62,307 nt of DNA from Candidatus Jordarchaeia archaeon (GCA_018383815.1 JAHAWU010000003.1:1-62307); one strand, 5' to 3'. Shown: positions 27,275-36,703, counted from the stretch's first letter. Made by a program: numbers and translations. Notes: generated from the sequence alone by a model not told the origin.

Positions 27275-27309
27275 ACTTGTACAAGTAGATGTGGAGGGTA
27301 TCCCTCCAC
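27275..27309. repeat. Palindrome and hairpin after the HTH gene
   Basis: ACTTGTACAAGT at 27275-27286 is a perfect 12-bp palindrome. GTGGAGGG (27291-27298) and CCCTCCAC (27302-27309) form an 8-bp stem with a 3-nt loop. The second shares its GGAGG/CCTCC core with the hairpin at 26695-26710. Terminator or operator; no T-run follows. Confidence 0.4.
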
Positions 27310-27606
27310 TGATTTTAGCTGAGCCTACCCAAAAGAATAACATGTTCCTTCTCAGAAAATATTACCCTCCTAGCTTACTATGCTATATATTTTCTAAACT
27401 TATTCAACCTTTTTTCCAAGAGTGAGCGGTATTCCCTATTAAGCTTCGGTTTTAGATCCACAATTTTTAATACATGTCTAGTCTACAAGCGATAGGTTAC
27501 AAAGAATATTGTATCCTAGGCATAGTCAAAAATTATTGCGCGAAATAGTTAAATTAGGTTGGGGTTACCGTGGTGCATATTTGATATTCTATTGGAGGTT
27601 GAATCC

Positions 27607-27633
27607 ATGAGGAGGTCTGACTTCCTTTGTTAG
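27607..27633 (+). CDS. Eight-codon ORF in the 5' region of the LeuA-family gene
   Basis: ATG at 27607 is 6 nt behind a strong GGAGGTT and encodes MRRSDFLC then TAG. Shifting the frame by one base near its end enters the frame that runs into the LeuA-family gene. It is either a leader peptide or the true N-terminus interrupted by a frameshift. Confidence 0.35.
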   Translation: MRRSDFLC

Positions 27634-27679
27634 CCAATTTATAAGGAATGTATCTGAAGAATTAAGCCTACCTGATGAG

Positions 27680-29218
27680 GTGTTGTTTTTTGATACCACA
27701 ATGCGTGATGGCGAACAGACCCCTGGTGTTTCCTTCACTATTAATGAGAAAAAAACTATTGCGGAGCAGCTTGCAAAATTGGGTGTAGATGTTATTGAAG
27801 CAGGGATGGCTATAGTTTCAAGGGGCGAAGAAGAAGCTATACGCGAGATAGTTAAATTAGGTTTAGATTGCGAGATTTGTTCACTAGCTAGAACCAATTT
27901 AAAAGAAGTGGATTTGGCACTTGATTGTGGTGTTAATCGGGTACATATTTTTATAGCCACTTCTGATTTGCATATAAGGGAAAAACTTAGAATGACAAGA
28001 GAACAGGTCGTGAAAAGCGCAGTTGAAACGGTGGAGTATGCTAAAGAGCATGGATTAAAAGTTGAATTCTCCGCTGAGGACGCTACCAGGAGTGATTTGG
28101 ACTTCTTAAAAGAGGTTTATGGGAAGGTTGTCAAAGCGGGTGCTGATGTAATTAATATACCAGACACCGTGGGATGTGCAACCCCCCGAGCTTACGCATA
28201 TCTAGTAAAAGAATTGAGCGGCGTTATCAATAGCGACGCGATAATATCGGCGCACACTCATGACGATTTTGGTTTATCAGTGGCTAATTCTTTAGCAGCT
28301 ATAGAGATGGGAGCTAAACAGGTTCATGTCACAGTCAACGGCATAGGCGAAAGGGCGGGAAATGCTTCTTTAGAAGAGGTTGCTATGGCCTTAGTTGGTC
28401 TTTATGGAATTAAAACAAACATAAAAACAGAATATATTTTCGAAACATCAAAGCTCATTGAGAATTTAAGCGGTATAAAGATTCCACCTAATAAAGCGAT
28501 TATTGGAGAGAATGCCTTTCGTCATGAAAGTGGAATACATGCTCATGCTGTCCTACAAGATCCCAGAACCTATGAACCGTTCTCTCCAGGACTAATAGGA
28601 AGAAAGAGAAGTAAGGAAGAAATTTCGCTTTCATCTATAGCAATTGGAAAACACACTGGGAAACACTCTCTAAAAGCTAAGCTGGATAGTTACGGCTACA
28701 TATATTCTAATGAACAGTTGGAAGAGATACTGAAGCGTATCAAAAAGTTAGGTGATAAAGGAAAAAGCGTTACTGACATAGAGTTGCAGGCAATAGCGGA
28801 TGATATAATTGGCAGAGTATCGGAAGAAGAGCAGTTTCTGAAATTAAAAGAGCTTGTAGTTATCACTGGATTGAATATTACTCCTACAGCCACGGTTCGG
28901 ATAAATGTGGGTGGAGAAGAAAAACTTGTTTCGGATTTGGGAGTCGGCCCAATTGACGCAGCTTGTAACGCTTTACAGAAGGCTGTAAAGGCATTTGGGG
29001 AGATGTCGCTAGTCGAATATAATCTGGAAGCAATAACTGGTGGCACGGATGCGTTGGGTTTTGTTACAGTCAAAGTTAAAGACAAAAAAGATAGGCTATA
29101 TACTGCTAGAGCAGCAAATGAGGATATAGTAAGTGCAAGTGTTCAGGCCCTTATCAATGCAGTTAATCGTATGCTGGCCTCCAATAAAAATCGTAATGGG
29201 ATGAGTAAAAACGTATAG
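27680..29218 (+). CDS. 2-isopropylmalate/citramalate/homocitrate synthase family (LeuA-like)
   Basis: 512 residues from GTG 27680. LFFDTTMRDGEQTPGVSF is the DRE-TIM metallolyase start. SAHTHDDFGLSVANSLAAIE carries the HxH-type metal ligands, GIGERAGNASLEE the family signature and NAFRHESGIHAHAVL the catalytic segment. A C-terminal LeuA dimer/regulatory domain (about 385-505) is present. The enzyme condenses acetyl-CoA with a 2-oxo acid; leucine, isoleucine (citramalate) and homocitrate members cannot be told apart by eye. Coding sense (SQFIRNVSEELSLPDEV) continues upstream to 27629 without a normal start, so the 5' end is unresolved. Confidence 0.9.
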   Translation: MLFFDTTMRDGEQTPGVSFTINEKKTIAEQLAKLGVDVIEAGMAIVSRGEEEAIREIVKLGLDCEICSLARTNLKEVDLALDCGVNRVHIFIATSDLHIREKLRMTREQVVKSAVETVEYAKEHGLKVEFSAEDATRSDLDFLKEVYGKVVKAGADVINIPDTVGCATPRAYAYLVKELSGVINSDAIISAHTHDDFGLSVANSLAAIEMGAKQVHVTVNGIGERAGNASLEEVAMALVGLYGIKTNIKTEYIFETSKLIENLSGIKIPPNKAIIGENAFRHESGIHAHAVLQDPRTYEPFSPGLIGRKRSKEEISLSSIAIGKHTGKHSLKAKLDSYGYIYSNEQLEEILKRIKKLGDKGKSVTDIELQAIADDIIGRVSEEEQFLKLKELVVITGLNITPTATVRINVGGEEKLVSDLGVGPIDAACNALQKAVKAFGEMSLVEYNLEAITGGTDALGFVTVKVKDKKDRLYTARAANEDIVSASVQALINAVNRMLASNKNRNGMSKNV

Positions 29219-29466
29219 ACGCTAAACCGTACTGCATCCTTTTATAAATTTGCCATGAAAAACTTTTTCATGCTTTATCTGAAACGCTCTAGCGTATGTT
29301 GGTTTGTCTAAGAAGCGTAGCTTATGTAGGTTTTTGTTATTTTTCATTTCCCAAATTACTACATTGCTACTCTTGCACGATTAAAAGATTTACCAAAACT
29401 TATTTTGGAGGAGACAGGAACTGTTTTTTTACTGGAAGAGCTTGATAAAAATCCACAACCGAGAGG
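29219..29466. other. Gap between LeuA gene and small membrane ORF
   Basis: A TATA-like TTTATAAATTT at 29241-29251 is directly followed by the palindrome at 29254-29272. Nothing else identified. Confidence 0.35.
29254..29272. repeat. 19-bp palindrome CATGAAAAA-C-TTTTTCATG (copy 1)
   Basis: Perfect 9-bp arms around a central C. It abuts a TATA-like element and recurs almost unchanged at 29763-29782, which argues for a regulator-binding site. Confidence 0.45.
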
Positions 29467-29688
29467 TTGAAGAGAAAGCTCATTAAGATTGTTAGCCTTC
29501 TTCTTGCTGGCTTCGTAGTTTACAGATGCAGGGAAAATAATGAATGTAGGGGACTGGTTTCTAAAAATTTGGGCACAAAAAGATCATTGGTACCTTTTTT
29601 GTGGATTGCAGTGCAGCTGATTGGTGGGTGGCTGGTCTTGGAGTTAGGGTCTTCTTCCAAAAGGAAACATGAGAAGGGTTTCCTTTAA
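29467..29688 (+). CDS. Small putative membrane protein
   Basis: 73 residues from TTG 29467 behind GAGAGG. Two hydrophobic stretches, IVSLLLAGFVVY (about 8-19) and VPFLWIAVQLIGGWLVLEL (about 42-60), with basic ends. No family recognised. Placed between two copies of a palindrome. It may be spurious. Confidence 0.35.
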   Translation: MKRKLIKIVSLLLAGFVVYRCRENNECRGLVSKNLGTKRSLVPFLWIAVQLIGGWLVLELGSSSKRKHEKGFL

Positions 29689-29762
29689 ACAAGGGCGATG
29701 ATGTTGACTAAAGAAGCAAAAACAAAATTGCCCAACTGAAATTGTTTCTTCCAAAAAGTTTA

Positions 29763-29782
29763 CATGAAAAACTTTTTACATG
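29763..29782. repeat. Near-palindrome CATGAAAAAC/TTTTTACATG (copy 2)
   Basis: Differs from copy 1 by one inserted A. It lies about 135 bp upstream of the MtrA-MtrH start, with a TATA-like ATTTATAAAAG close by at 29809-29819. Confidence 0.4.
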
Positions 29783-29897
29783 CAAATAGTTAATTTCAAA
29801 TGTACTTGATTTATAAAAGTCATAATTTCTATGTGGTTGAGGCTTGTCTCGTACTAAATGAGTATTGTATCTGTCAATCTATAAAGGGATGTTGTTT

Positions 29898-31388
29898 ATG
29901 TCAAAGTGGCCATTCATTGCTGGTGACTATGTTGTTATAAACGAAAAGGCGGCCATCGCCATAGTTACATGTGGGTCTTACGATTTGCCAAAAGAGTTAG
30001 CCAAATTGAGTGACAAAATTGCCATTGTAGGTTTCTGTGAGACGGAGAATAGTGGAATAGCTAAGATTTTACAAAATTTGGCTTCAAACCCAAATATTAG
30101 ATTCCTCATAGTCTGCGGTGAACGTGTAGTTGGCCATGAACCGGGGCAAACTATTATTTCGCTCTATAATAATGGGATTGATGAAAATTGTAGAATTATC
30201 GGAAGTGAGGGTACTATACCTGTTTTGCATCCAAATTATTTCAGGGGAGACGATCCGAATAAATTTGTTAAAAGATTTCAAAGCCAAATCGTTAAGGTGG
30301 TGGATGCACGAGAAGAAACAAACGTTCAAAAATTGATGTCTATAATCAATGAACTTAATGCACAAAACATATCTCCATTTCCTGAGGAGCCTATTCTTCC
30401 ATTAACACATGTTGAATATAATTGGAGTGAAGGAATAAAGCGGTTTAAAGAAGAAAATAAAAGCTTTCTTGATAAGGGTATATCTCTATTAAATCCCTTG
30501 ATATTTACTGGGGAACTAAGAGTTTATGATATATGTGGGATTAAGGTAGGCGGGCAGAGAGGGGAGTATCCCGTAGTTTTAGCGGGAACCATGTTTTATA
30601 GAGGAGATAAATTGGTAGTTAATCATAGTGAAGGCGTCTTTGATAAGACTAAGGCTGAGGAGCAAATTCGGAAACAGGAGGAGAATTCTTTAAAATACGA
30701 AATCCCCTCAATGGTACACATAGTTGGAGAAACTTCTGAAGCTTTAACAAGATACCTTTTATTTGTTGCAGATATCACAGACTCACCAATAATTCTTGAT
30801 TCGCCAGTTTTGGAATCAAGAATAGAAGCCATGGGAGTTGCAAAAGATTTGGGTTTAGAGGGTAGAGTTATATACAATTCGGTTAGCGGCGTGGATAAAA
30901 GAGAAAAGGCTATGATTGGCGAAATGGGGCGGATAGAATATTCTATAATTTTGCCCTTTGATGTAAAACTACCTTCAAGGATTAATCGGTTCAGAGAAAT
31001 AATTGAATTTATGGGAGGGTTAATCATGAAGCCAATTATTGATCCTGGTGTTTCTATTCTGGGGGCAGGTTCAATAAGTGCTTTGCATGCAGCTTGGTTA
31101 TTTAAGAATTGCTATGGTTATCCTGTATGTATTGGCATTCACAATCTGCAATCAAGGCTATCTAAGAGTATCAGTGAATTAAAAAATCTGGATTTTTCTT
31201 TTGACTATGCTCTTCCTTCCCTTTATGGAATTGACATTAATCTTTATGGTCCAATAAAAAATGCAGAGGCTATATTCAGAGAGGTGGCGGCTGTTGAAGC
31301 TGCAATTGCGGACGAGAACATAAATACTGTTGGGATTTACCCAAAGCCTCCCCATCCCTATTATGCTTTAAAACTTGGTTGTGAGTAA
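29898..31388 (+). CDS. Soluble MtrA-MtrH fusion (methyl-H4MPT/corrinoid methyltransferase)
   Basis: About 496 residues. Residues 1 to about 165 are an MtrA corrinoid domain (PFIAGDYVVINEKAAIAIVT, NPNIRFLIVCGERVVGHEPG); the GHxxGQ histidine, at about residue 80, corresponds to the cobalt ligand of MtrA. From about 210 on it is MtrH (GGQRGEYPVVLAGTMFYRGD, then DSPIILDSPVLESRIEAMG), which takes the methyl group from methyl-tetrahydromethanopterin. The C-terminal membrane anchor of methanogen MtrA is missing, so the protein should be cytoplasmic. ATG 29898 is preferred to 29865 because AAAGGGA precedes it. It lies 2 nt from the next gene. No MtrB-G are present. Confidence 0.88.
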   Translation: MSKWPFIAGDYVVINEKAAIAIVTCGSYDLPKELAKLSDKIAIVGFCETENSGIAKILQNLASNPNIRFLIVCGERVVGHEPGQTIISLYNNGIDENCRIIGSEGTIPVLHPNYFRGDDPNKFVKRFQSQIVKVVDAREETNVQKLMSIINELNAQNISPFPEEPILPLTHVEYNWSEGIKRFKEENKSFLDKGISLLNPLIFTGELRVYDICGIKVGGQRGEYPVVLAGTMFYRGDKLVVNHSEGVFDKTKAEEQIRKQEENSLKYEIPSMVHIVGETSEALTRYLLFVADITDSPIILDSPVLESRIEAMGVAKDLGLEGRVIYNSVSGVDKREKAMIGEMGRIEYSIILPFDVKLPSRINRFREIIEFMGGLIMKPIIDPGVSILGAGSISALHAAWLFKNCYGYPVCIGIHNLQSRLSKSISELKNLDFSFDYALPSLYGIDINLYGPIKNAEAIFREVAAVEAAIADENINTVGIYPKPPHPYYALKLGCE

Positions 31389-31390
31389 AA

Positions 31391-32665
31391 ATGAGCTTCT
31401 ACGGTCCTTATTTGATTCGAGCCCGAAATATAGATGTTGCTTGGAGAAGTTGCATTAACATAATCCTCGAAAAAGGAGTGAAGGAAATAACCGAGGATAA
31501 AAAACAGGAAACCAGGGAAACTTTTTGTGCTACGATTCATCTAAGTGACTGGCAAAGTGGAAACTTTGTCCCAGTAAACTATATCGGGCTGAGTAAGGAT
31601 ACGCTTCTTGAAAACTATATCCCCCAATACATTAGTTCTGAGAGGGGAGAACACGTATATAGCTATGGATGGACTATGAGAAAAAGATTCGAGTTTAACC
31701 AGCTGGATTACATTAAAAATCAGTTAAGCAGTGGGAAAAATGTAGCGTTTGCCCAGTTCTGGAATCCACCAACAGACATTTTAAGCACCAACCCTCCTTG
31801 TATAAATATTGTGCTTTTTCACAAAGTAGGCTCAAAAATTCATACGACTGTGTATATTAGAAGTAATGATATGGCCCGAGCGTATCCCGACGATGTTGCG
31901 GGTATTTACACGGTTTTTTTAACAGAAGTTGCAAGTAGATTTGGCGGTAAAAAGGCTTTGGGCACCATAACCACAATATCGGGTTCAGCACATATATATG
32001 AAACTTCAATTAATGAATTAAGACAGAGCTTTTTCGGTTCGCTGCCTACCTCCAATTCTAATCCACGAATCAATAATGAGAACTTGGCTGGACCCATACT
32101 TTTAAGATCTCAAAATTTGCGTGAGGTGTTATCGGAATTAGAATACAAGTTTGCAAAGTATTCGGAGCCTCAAGAAGAAGGTCAATTTTATTTATATCTC
32201 GGGTTTAAGTTAGAGGAAGTTGACGTTAAATTAGTAGAGTTTGAACATCAAGTGGAAGGAATTTTAAATGGGGAGGGAGAGTTAGGAAAATGTCTGAGAT
32301 TCTACAAAGCTAAAACGGATGAAGGGGAATCTGTTACAATCGATCAAATAAAATTGGCTAAAAGAAAATTAGAAGAATCAAAGCCGAGTAGAAGAATAGT
32401 TATTACTCCTAATAATCCTTGGGAAAAAAGATATGATTTAAACCCTCTGGTTATACAATTTTTGGTAAGGCAGGGACGGCTTTTTACATCTGCGCTTTTT
32501 GCAAACTATTCAATTGAACAAGTCCCATTGGGAATTTATTTAATTAGAGCAATTCAAAGGGAGATACTGAATGGAAATAAAATCAGTATAGAGCCTGCTG
32601 CGTTCTTCTTTATGCCCTGTATAAATGATTCAAGGAGTGTAAAGTTCTCAGATATACTCAGTTAA
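31391..32665 (+). CDS. Thymidylate synthase-like protein with C-terminal extension
   Basis: 424 residues. Residues about 1-230 follow archaeal thymidylate synthase: the catalytic cysteine in NPPCINIVLF (about 137), the substrate loop YIRSNDMARAYPDDVAG and ISGSAHIYETS. The remaining 190 residues, of alpha/beta type, end in EPAAFFFMPC and resemble the DUF4346-type extension seen in some methanogen proteins, though this is uncertain. Archaeal ThyA-like proteins may use methylene-H4MPT rather than folate. Tight linkage (2 nt) to the MtrA-MtrH fusion suggests a shared C1-pterin role, either dTMP synthesis or a methylation on a related pyrimidine. Confidence 0.75.
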   Translation: MSFYGPYLIRARNIDVAWRSCINIILEKGVKEITEDKKQETRETFCATIHLSDWQSGNFVPVNYIGLSKDTLLENYIPQYISSERGEHVYSYGWTMRKRFEFNQLDYIKNQLSSGKNVAFAQFWNPPTDILSTNPPCINIVLFHKVGSKIHTTVYIRSNDMARAYPDDVAGIYTVFLTEVASRFGGKKALGTITTISGSAHIYETSINELRQSFFGSLPTSNSNPRINNENLAGPILLRSQNLREVLSELEYKFAKYSEPQEEGQFYLYLGFKLEEVDVKLVEFEHQVEGILNGEGELGKCLRFYKAKTDEGESVTIDQIKLAKRKLEESKPSRRIVITPNNPWEKRYDLNPLVIQFLVRQGRLFTSALFANYSIEQVPLGIYLIRAIQREILNGNKISIEPAAFFFMPCINDSRSVKFSDILS

Positions 32666-32817
32666 GGGTAAAACATTTTAGAGAAGCGCCCTGTATAAAT
32701 AAATAAAGAATTTTGACTTGTATTTTCTTTTAATAAACTGTGGAAGTATTTTTAATTAGGATATATTTAAAAAAATGTTAGGATATCGTGAATATACATA
32801 TAAGTTATGCTTAATAA

Positions 32818-32829
32818 AAGATATAAACT
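32818..32829 (+). promoter_or_regulatory. TATA-like promoter of the exosome superoperon
   Basis: AAGATATAAACT, with an upstream TAATAA stretch; it predicts a start near 32850 and a leader of about 75 nt before psmA. Confidence 0.45.
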
Positions 32830-32926
32830 GCGTAGTAAATACATTATTTATTGCTATGTATGAGACTGGTATTTCTAGTATTCAGTTTAATTCGTAGTTG
32901 TTATAAAATAAGGAGGTAGAAGTGTA

Positions 32927-33658
32927 ATGTTTGCTGCTCCTGGATTGGGCTACGACCGCGCTATAACCATTTTCTCCCCAGATGGGAGGCTTTTTCAGGT
33001 GGAGTACGCAATTGAGGCTGTACGTCGAGGCACCACCGCTATTGGTGTAAGATGTAAAGAGGGGGTGGTGCTTGCGGTAGAGAAGCGGGTTTTAGCCCTT
33101 CAAGACCCCGAGAGTGTAGAAAAAATTTTTGTTATTGATGAACATATTGGAACCGCCATTGCGGGATTAACAGCTGATGCACGAGTTCTTGTAAATCAAG
33201 CTAGGATTCAGGCCCAAGTTAACCGTCTCACATACGATGAGCCTATTACTGTTGAAAGTTTAACCAGATACATTGGTGACACTAAACAAATGTATACTCA
33301 GCATGCTGGCGTTAGACCGTTCGGAGTTTCCTTTCTGATAGCAGGTGTAGATGAACTGGGCCCCAAATTATTTATGACCGACCCTTCTGGAACTTACTGG
33401 TCTTATTGGGCAGCTGCAATAGGTAGTGGTTCTCAGGCCGCTAAAGAAGTTCTGGAAAAAGAGTATAAGAAGGATATGGGACTTGAGGATTCTATTAAAC
33501 TTTCTCTCAAGGCTTTAAATCAGGTGCTAGAGTCTGAACTTGATCCATCAAAAGTTGAAGTTGCGGTGGTGGATGTTAAATCGAGAATTTTCAGGAGGCT
33601 GTCCTCTAGCGAAGTTCAAAGTTATATCAATGAGGTTAGAAAGTCTGGTAGAAGTTAG
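32927..33658 (+). CDS. psmA: Proteasome subunit alpha
   Basis: 243 residues. The alpha-type N-terminus [24 protein letters not shown] is diagnostic; this region forms the gate of the 20S core. The conserved [16 protein letters not shown] and the helix following it are present. ATG at 32927 follows AGGAGGTAG. First gene of the exosome superoperon, 11 nt before SBDS, an arrangement widely conserved in archaea. Confidence 0.97.
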   Translation: MFAAPGLGYDRAITIFSPDGRLFQVEYAIEAVRRGTTAIGVRCKEGVVLAVEKRVLALQDPESVEKIFVIDEHIGTAIAGLTADARVLVNQARIQAQVNRLTYDEPITVESLTRYIGDTKQMYTQHAGVRPFGVSFLIAGVDELGPKLFMTDPSGTYWSYWAAAIGSGSQAAKEVLEKEYKKDMGLEDSIKLSLKALNQVLESELDPSKVEVAVVDVKSRIFRRLSSSEVQSYINEVRKSGRS

Positions 33659-33669
33659 GACTGATAGTT

Positions 33670-34392
33670 ATGTCTGACATTCGGGGTGCGAAATGGGTCG
33701 ATTTAGGTGATACAGTAATAGCCCGCTATGAATCCCATGGAGAAAGGTTTGAGATCCTTGTTGACCCTAACAAGGCTTGGGATTTTCGCCGCGGTAAGAA
33801 TATTGACTTATCAGAGATATTGAAAAGCTTTGACATATTTGAAGACGCTCATAAAGGCCTTAAAGCATCCGAAGATAAACTGCTTAAAGTATTTGAAACA
33901 TTAGATATAAATAAAATCGCGCCTATTATACTTAAGAAAGGGTTTATACAACTCACTACTGAACAGCGCAGAGAGATGATAAACAACAAAAAATTACAGA
34001 TAATTAATATTCTTGCCCGTAACTGTATTAACCCCCAGACTGGACTCCCCCATCCTCCAGCAAGAATAGAACGCGCCATGGAGGAAGCAAAGGTTCAAAT
34101 CGACTTGTGGAGAAGCCCCGAAGAGCAGGCAAAAGACATATTAAAAATGCTTCAGCCAATAATACCTATAAGAATGGAACTCTTAAAACTGGCTGTCAAG
34201 TTTCCACCTGATTTTTCAGGTAAAGGATATAGCATCGTGGAACGTTTCGGAACAGTCACCAAACAAGAATGGCAAAGTGACGGCTCATGGATTGCCCAAT
34301 TGGAGATTCCGGCAGGGCTTAGAGGCAAATTTGTAGAAACAATAAATAATCAAACTAAGGGTAAAGCACAAGTGACATTTATCAAAGAATAA
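33670..34392 (+). CDS. sdo1: SBDS-family ribosome maturation protein
   Basis: 240 residues. The N-terminal FYSH-like domain has [20 protein letters not shown] and [15 protein letters not shown]; the middle shows [20 protein letters not shown]; the C-terminal domain is ferredoxin-like. SBDS acts in late large-subunit maturation, releasing the anti-association factor aIF6. In operon, 13 nt before rrp4. Confidence 0.95.
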   Translation: MSDIRGAKWVDLGDTVIARYESHGERFEILVDPNKAWDFRRGKNIDLSEILKSFDIFEDAHKGLKASEDKLLKVFETLDINKIAPIILKKGFIQLTTEQRREMINNKKLQIINILARNCINPQTGLPHPPARIERAMEEAKVQIDLWRSPEEQAKDILKMLQPIIPIRMELLKLAVKFPPDFSGKGYSIVERFGTVTKQEWQSDGSWIAQLEIPAGLRGKFVETINNQTKGKAQVTFIKE

Positions 34393-34405
34393 AGGGGGTT
34401 TCTTT

Positions 34406-35083
34406 TTGACATTATATTTTAAAAATAGACAAATTGTGGTACCTGGCGAGTTACTCGCAGAGGGAGGTTATAAGCCTGGCGAAGGTACATTTAGGGAAGG
34501 AAATTGTATCTACTCTTCTGTAGTAGGCTTGGTAGAGGCGAAGGGCAAAGTTGTGCAAGTTGTTGCTTTTGAAGGAGCGTACATTCCAAAAGTTGGTGAT
34601 GTGGTTATTGGAAAGGTAATAGATGTAAAGATGACTTCATGGAGAATTGACATAAATTCACCATACCAAGCTACAATGCATCCAGTAAACATTTTTGAAA
34701 GGCGTATGGATCCATTAAAAGAAGACCTTCGCCGGTATTTTGATGTGGGAGATACACTGGTTGCGAAGATAATGGCATTTGATCGAACGCGGGCGCCTCT
34801 GCTTACCACAAAAGAACGGGGACTTGGCAAACTTCAAGGCGGATATTTAGTAAATATTTTACCCACGAAGATTCCGCGTTTAATTGGGCGGAAGGGTTCA
34901 ATGATAAATATGATTAAAAAGGAAACAGGATGTCAGATTGTTATTGGTCAGAATGGTGTTGTTTGGGTTTCTGGAAAGAGTTTCGAAGATGAGGAGAGGG
35001 TTATTAAAGCTATAAGACAGATTGAACGGGAGGCCCACACCTCTGGCTTAACTGATAGAGTAAGGGAGTTAATTCATAAGTAA
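34406..35083 (+). CDS. rrp4: Exosome RNA-binding subunit Rrp4
   Basis: 225 residues: N-terminal domain with VVPGELLAEGGYKPGEGTF, an S1 domain (GDVVIGKVIDVKMTSWRIDI) and a KH domain (KIPRLIGRKGSMINMIKKET). Forms the trimeric cap on the Rrp41-Rrp42 ring and feeds RNA into it. Start TTG at 34406 behind GGGGG. Confidence 0.96.
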   Translation: MTLYFKNRQIVVPGELLAEGGYKPGEGTFREGNCIYSSVVGLVEAKGKVVQVVAFEGAYIPKVGDVVIGKVIDVKMTSWRIDINSPYQATMHPVNIFERRMDPLKEDLRRYFDVGDTLVAKIMAFDRTRAPLLTTKERGLGKLQGGYLVNILPTKIPRLIGRKGSMINMIKKETGCQIVIGQNGVVWVSGKSFEDEERVIKAIRQIEREAHTSGLTDRVRELIHK

Positions 35084-35101
35084 ATCTTGTTGGTGATCGT
35101 A

Positions 35102-35878
35102 ATGGAAGATTTTCATTTTCCTTCGCAGATAAAGTTACTAAATGAAGACAATTTGAGACTTGATGGAAGAAGATTGGATGAACTTCGACCCATTAAACTA
35201 GAAGTCGGAGTTCTGGCAAGAGCAGATGGCTCTGCGTACATTGAACAGGGAAAAAGTAAGATTCTCGTAGCAGTTTATGGTCCGCGGGAATTACACCCAC
35301 GCCACCTTGCCCAGCCTGATGAGGCTCTACTACAGTGTATTTATAGAATGGCTACCTTTTCTGTAGAGGAAAGAAAGAGCCCAGCGCCGTCTCGGAGAGA
35401 AACAGAACTTTCAAAAGTTATAACAGAGGCTCTTGCTCCCGCAGTTTTTCTGAAATACTATCCTAGAGCGTCCATAGATGTTTATATACAAGTAATCCAA
35501 GCCGATGGAGGTACCAGATGTTCAAGTATAACCGCCGCTTCCCTAGCCTTAGCGGACGCTGGAATTCCCTTACGGGATTTGGTATCTGCTGTTGCCGCTG
35601 GAAAGATAGACGGTAAAATTGCTTTGGATTTAAGTGATTTGGAGGATAAAAATGGCCAGGCGGACTTACCTGTTGCCATAATGCCTCGTAAAGGGCTAAC
35701 TACACTATTACAGATGGATGGTATAATGACCAGAGAGGAATTCATCGAAGCCTACGAACTGGCTGTAAAGGGTTGCCAAAAGATTTACGAAATGCAAAGG
35801 GAAATCTTAATCCAAAAATATATTGATATCCAAGGTGAGGCTTCAGAAGAAGCAGATGAACAGGAAAATGGGGGATGA
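35102..35878 (+). CDS. rrp41: Exosome catalytic subunit Rrp41
   Basis: About 258 residues of RNase PH fold; phosphorolytic 3'-5' RNase subunit. [18 protein letters not shown] and the active-site [20 protein letters not shown] are seen. The ATG at 35102 has GGTGAT about 6 nt upstream and is preferred to an in-frame TTG at 35087. Ends 3 nt before rrp42. Confidence 0.97.
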   Translation: MEDFHFPSQIKLLNEDNLRLDGRRLDELRPIKLEVGVLARADGSAYIEQGKSKILVAVYGPRELHPRHLAQPDEALLQCIYRMATFSVEERKSPAPSRRETELSKVITEALAPAVFLKYYPRASIDVYIQVIQADGGTRCSSITAASLALADAGIPLRDLVSAVAAGKIDGKIALDLSDLEDKNGQADLPVAIMPRKGLTTLLQMDGIMTREEFIEAYELAVKGCQKIYEMQREILIQKYIDIQGEASEEADEQENGG

Positions 35879-35881
35879 AAA

Positions 35882-36703
35882 ATGCCTCATAGTCTTATCT
35901 CTGAAATTGAATCAAAGTATATTAGGTCAATTGTAGCTAGAGAAAAGAGGGTGGACGGCCGTGGATTAAGAGAGGTACGTCCGATAACTATTGAAACGGG
36001 AGTGGTGGAGAAGGCCAGTGGCTCTGCTAGGGTAACTATTGGTAACACAAAGGTTATCGTGGGGGTAAGTGCAGAAATTGGAACCCCCTACCCCGATACT
36101 CCCAATTCGGGTGTCGTAACTGTTGCTGCAGAGTTTATACCAATGGCTTCTCCCTATTTTGAATCAGGACCGCCCAGCGAAGAGGCTGTCGAACTTGCAA
36201 GGGTTGTTGATAGGGGTATCCGTGAATCTAAAATGGTAGATGTGGACAAACTCTGCATAATTCCCAATGAAAAGGTTTGGATTCTTTTCGTGGACATATA
36301 CATAATTGATCACGGTGGGAATCTATTTGACGCTTCTTCTCTAGCTGGTGTTTGTGCTTTACTTACCACTTTGCTTCCAAAAACCGAAGTTGAGAATGGA
36401 AAGGTAAAATTGCTAAGTGAAAAAATGCCATTACCTGTGACCAACATACCAGTTTCATTGACCCTCGCAAAAATAGGCGACCAACTCTGTGTGGATCCTA
36501 TAGAAGAGGAAGAAAATGTTATGGATTGTAGAATTACTATTGTTTATGATGCGAACGGTAACCTAGTAGCTATCCAAAAAGGAGAGCGTGGAGCCCTAAC
36601 CCAACAAGATATTTACAACGCCGTAGATATAGCTAGGGATATTACAAAAGAACTTAGAGAAAAATATATTTTACCAATTTTAAAGAGGCAGGAGGTCTCA
36701 TAA
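35882..36703 (+). CDS. rrp42: Exosome subunit Rrp42
   Basis: 273 residues of RNase PH fold, the non-catalytic partner of Rrp41 in the hexameric ring. REKRVDGRGLREVRPITIET and VWILFVDIYIIDHGGNLFDA are typical. Its TAA shares its last base with the ATG of the next gene, so translation is probably coupled. Confidence 0.97.
   Translation: MPHSLISEIESKYIRSIVAREKRVDGRGLREVRPITIETGVVEKASGSARVTIGNTKVIVGVSAEIGTPYPDTPNSGVVTVAAEFIPMASPYFESGPPSEEAVELARVVDRGIRESKMVDVDKLCIIPNEKVWILFVDIYIIDHGGNLFDASSLAGVCALLTTLLPKTEVENGKVKLLSEKMPLPVTNIPVSLTLAKIGDQLCVDPIEEEENVMDCRITIVYDANGNLVAIQKGERGALTQQDIYNAVDIARDITKELREKYILPILKRQEVS

Noticed and set aside
29700-29755. GATGATG flanked by GGGC/GCCC as another C/D sRNA
   Set aside because: Box C is incomplete and no D box lies inside the stem.
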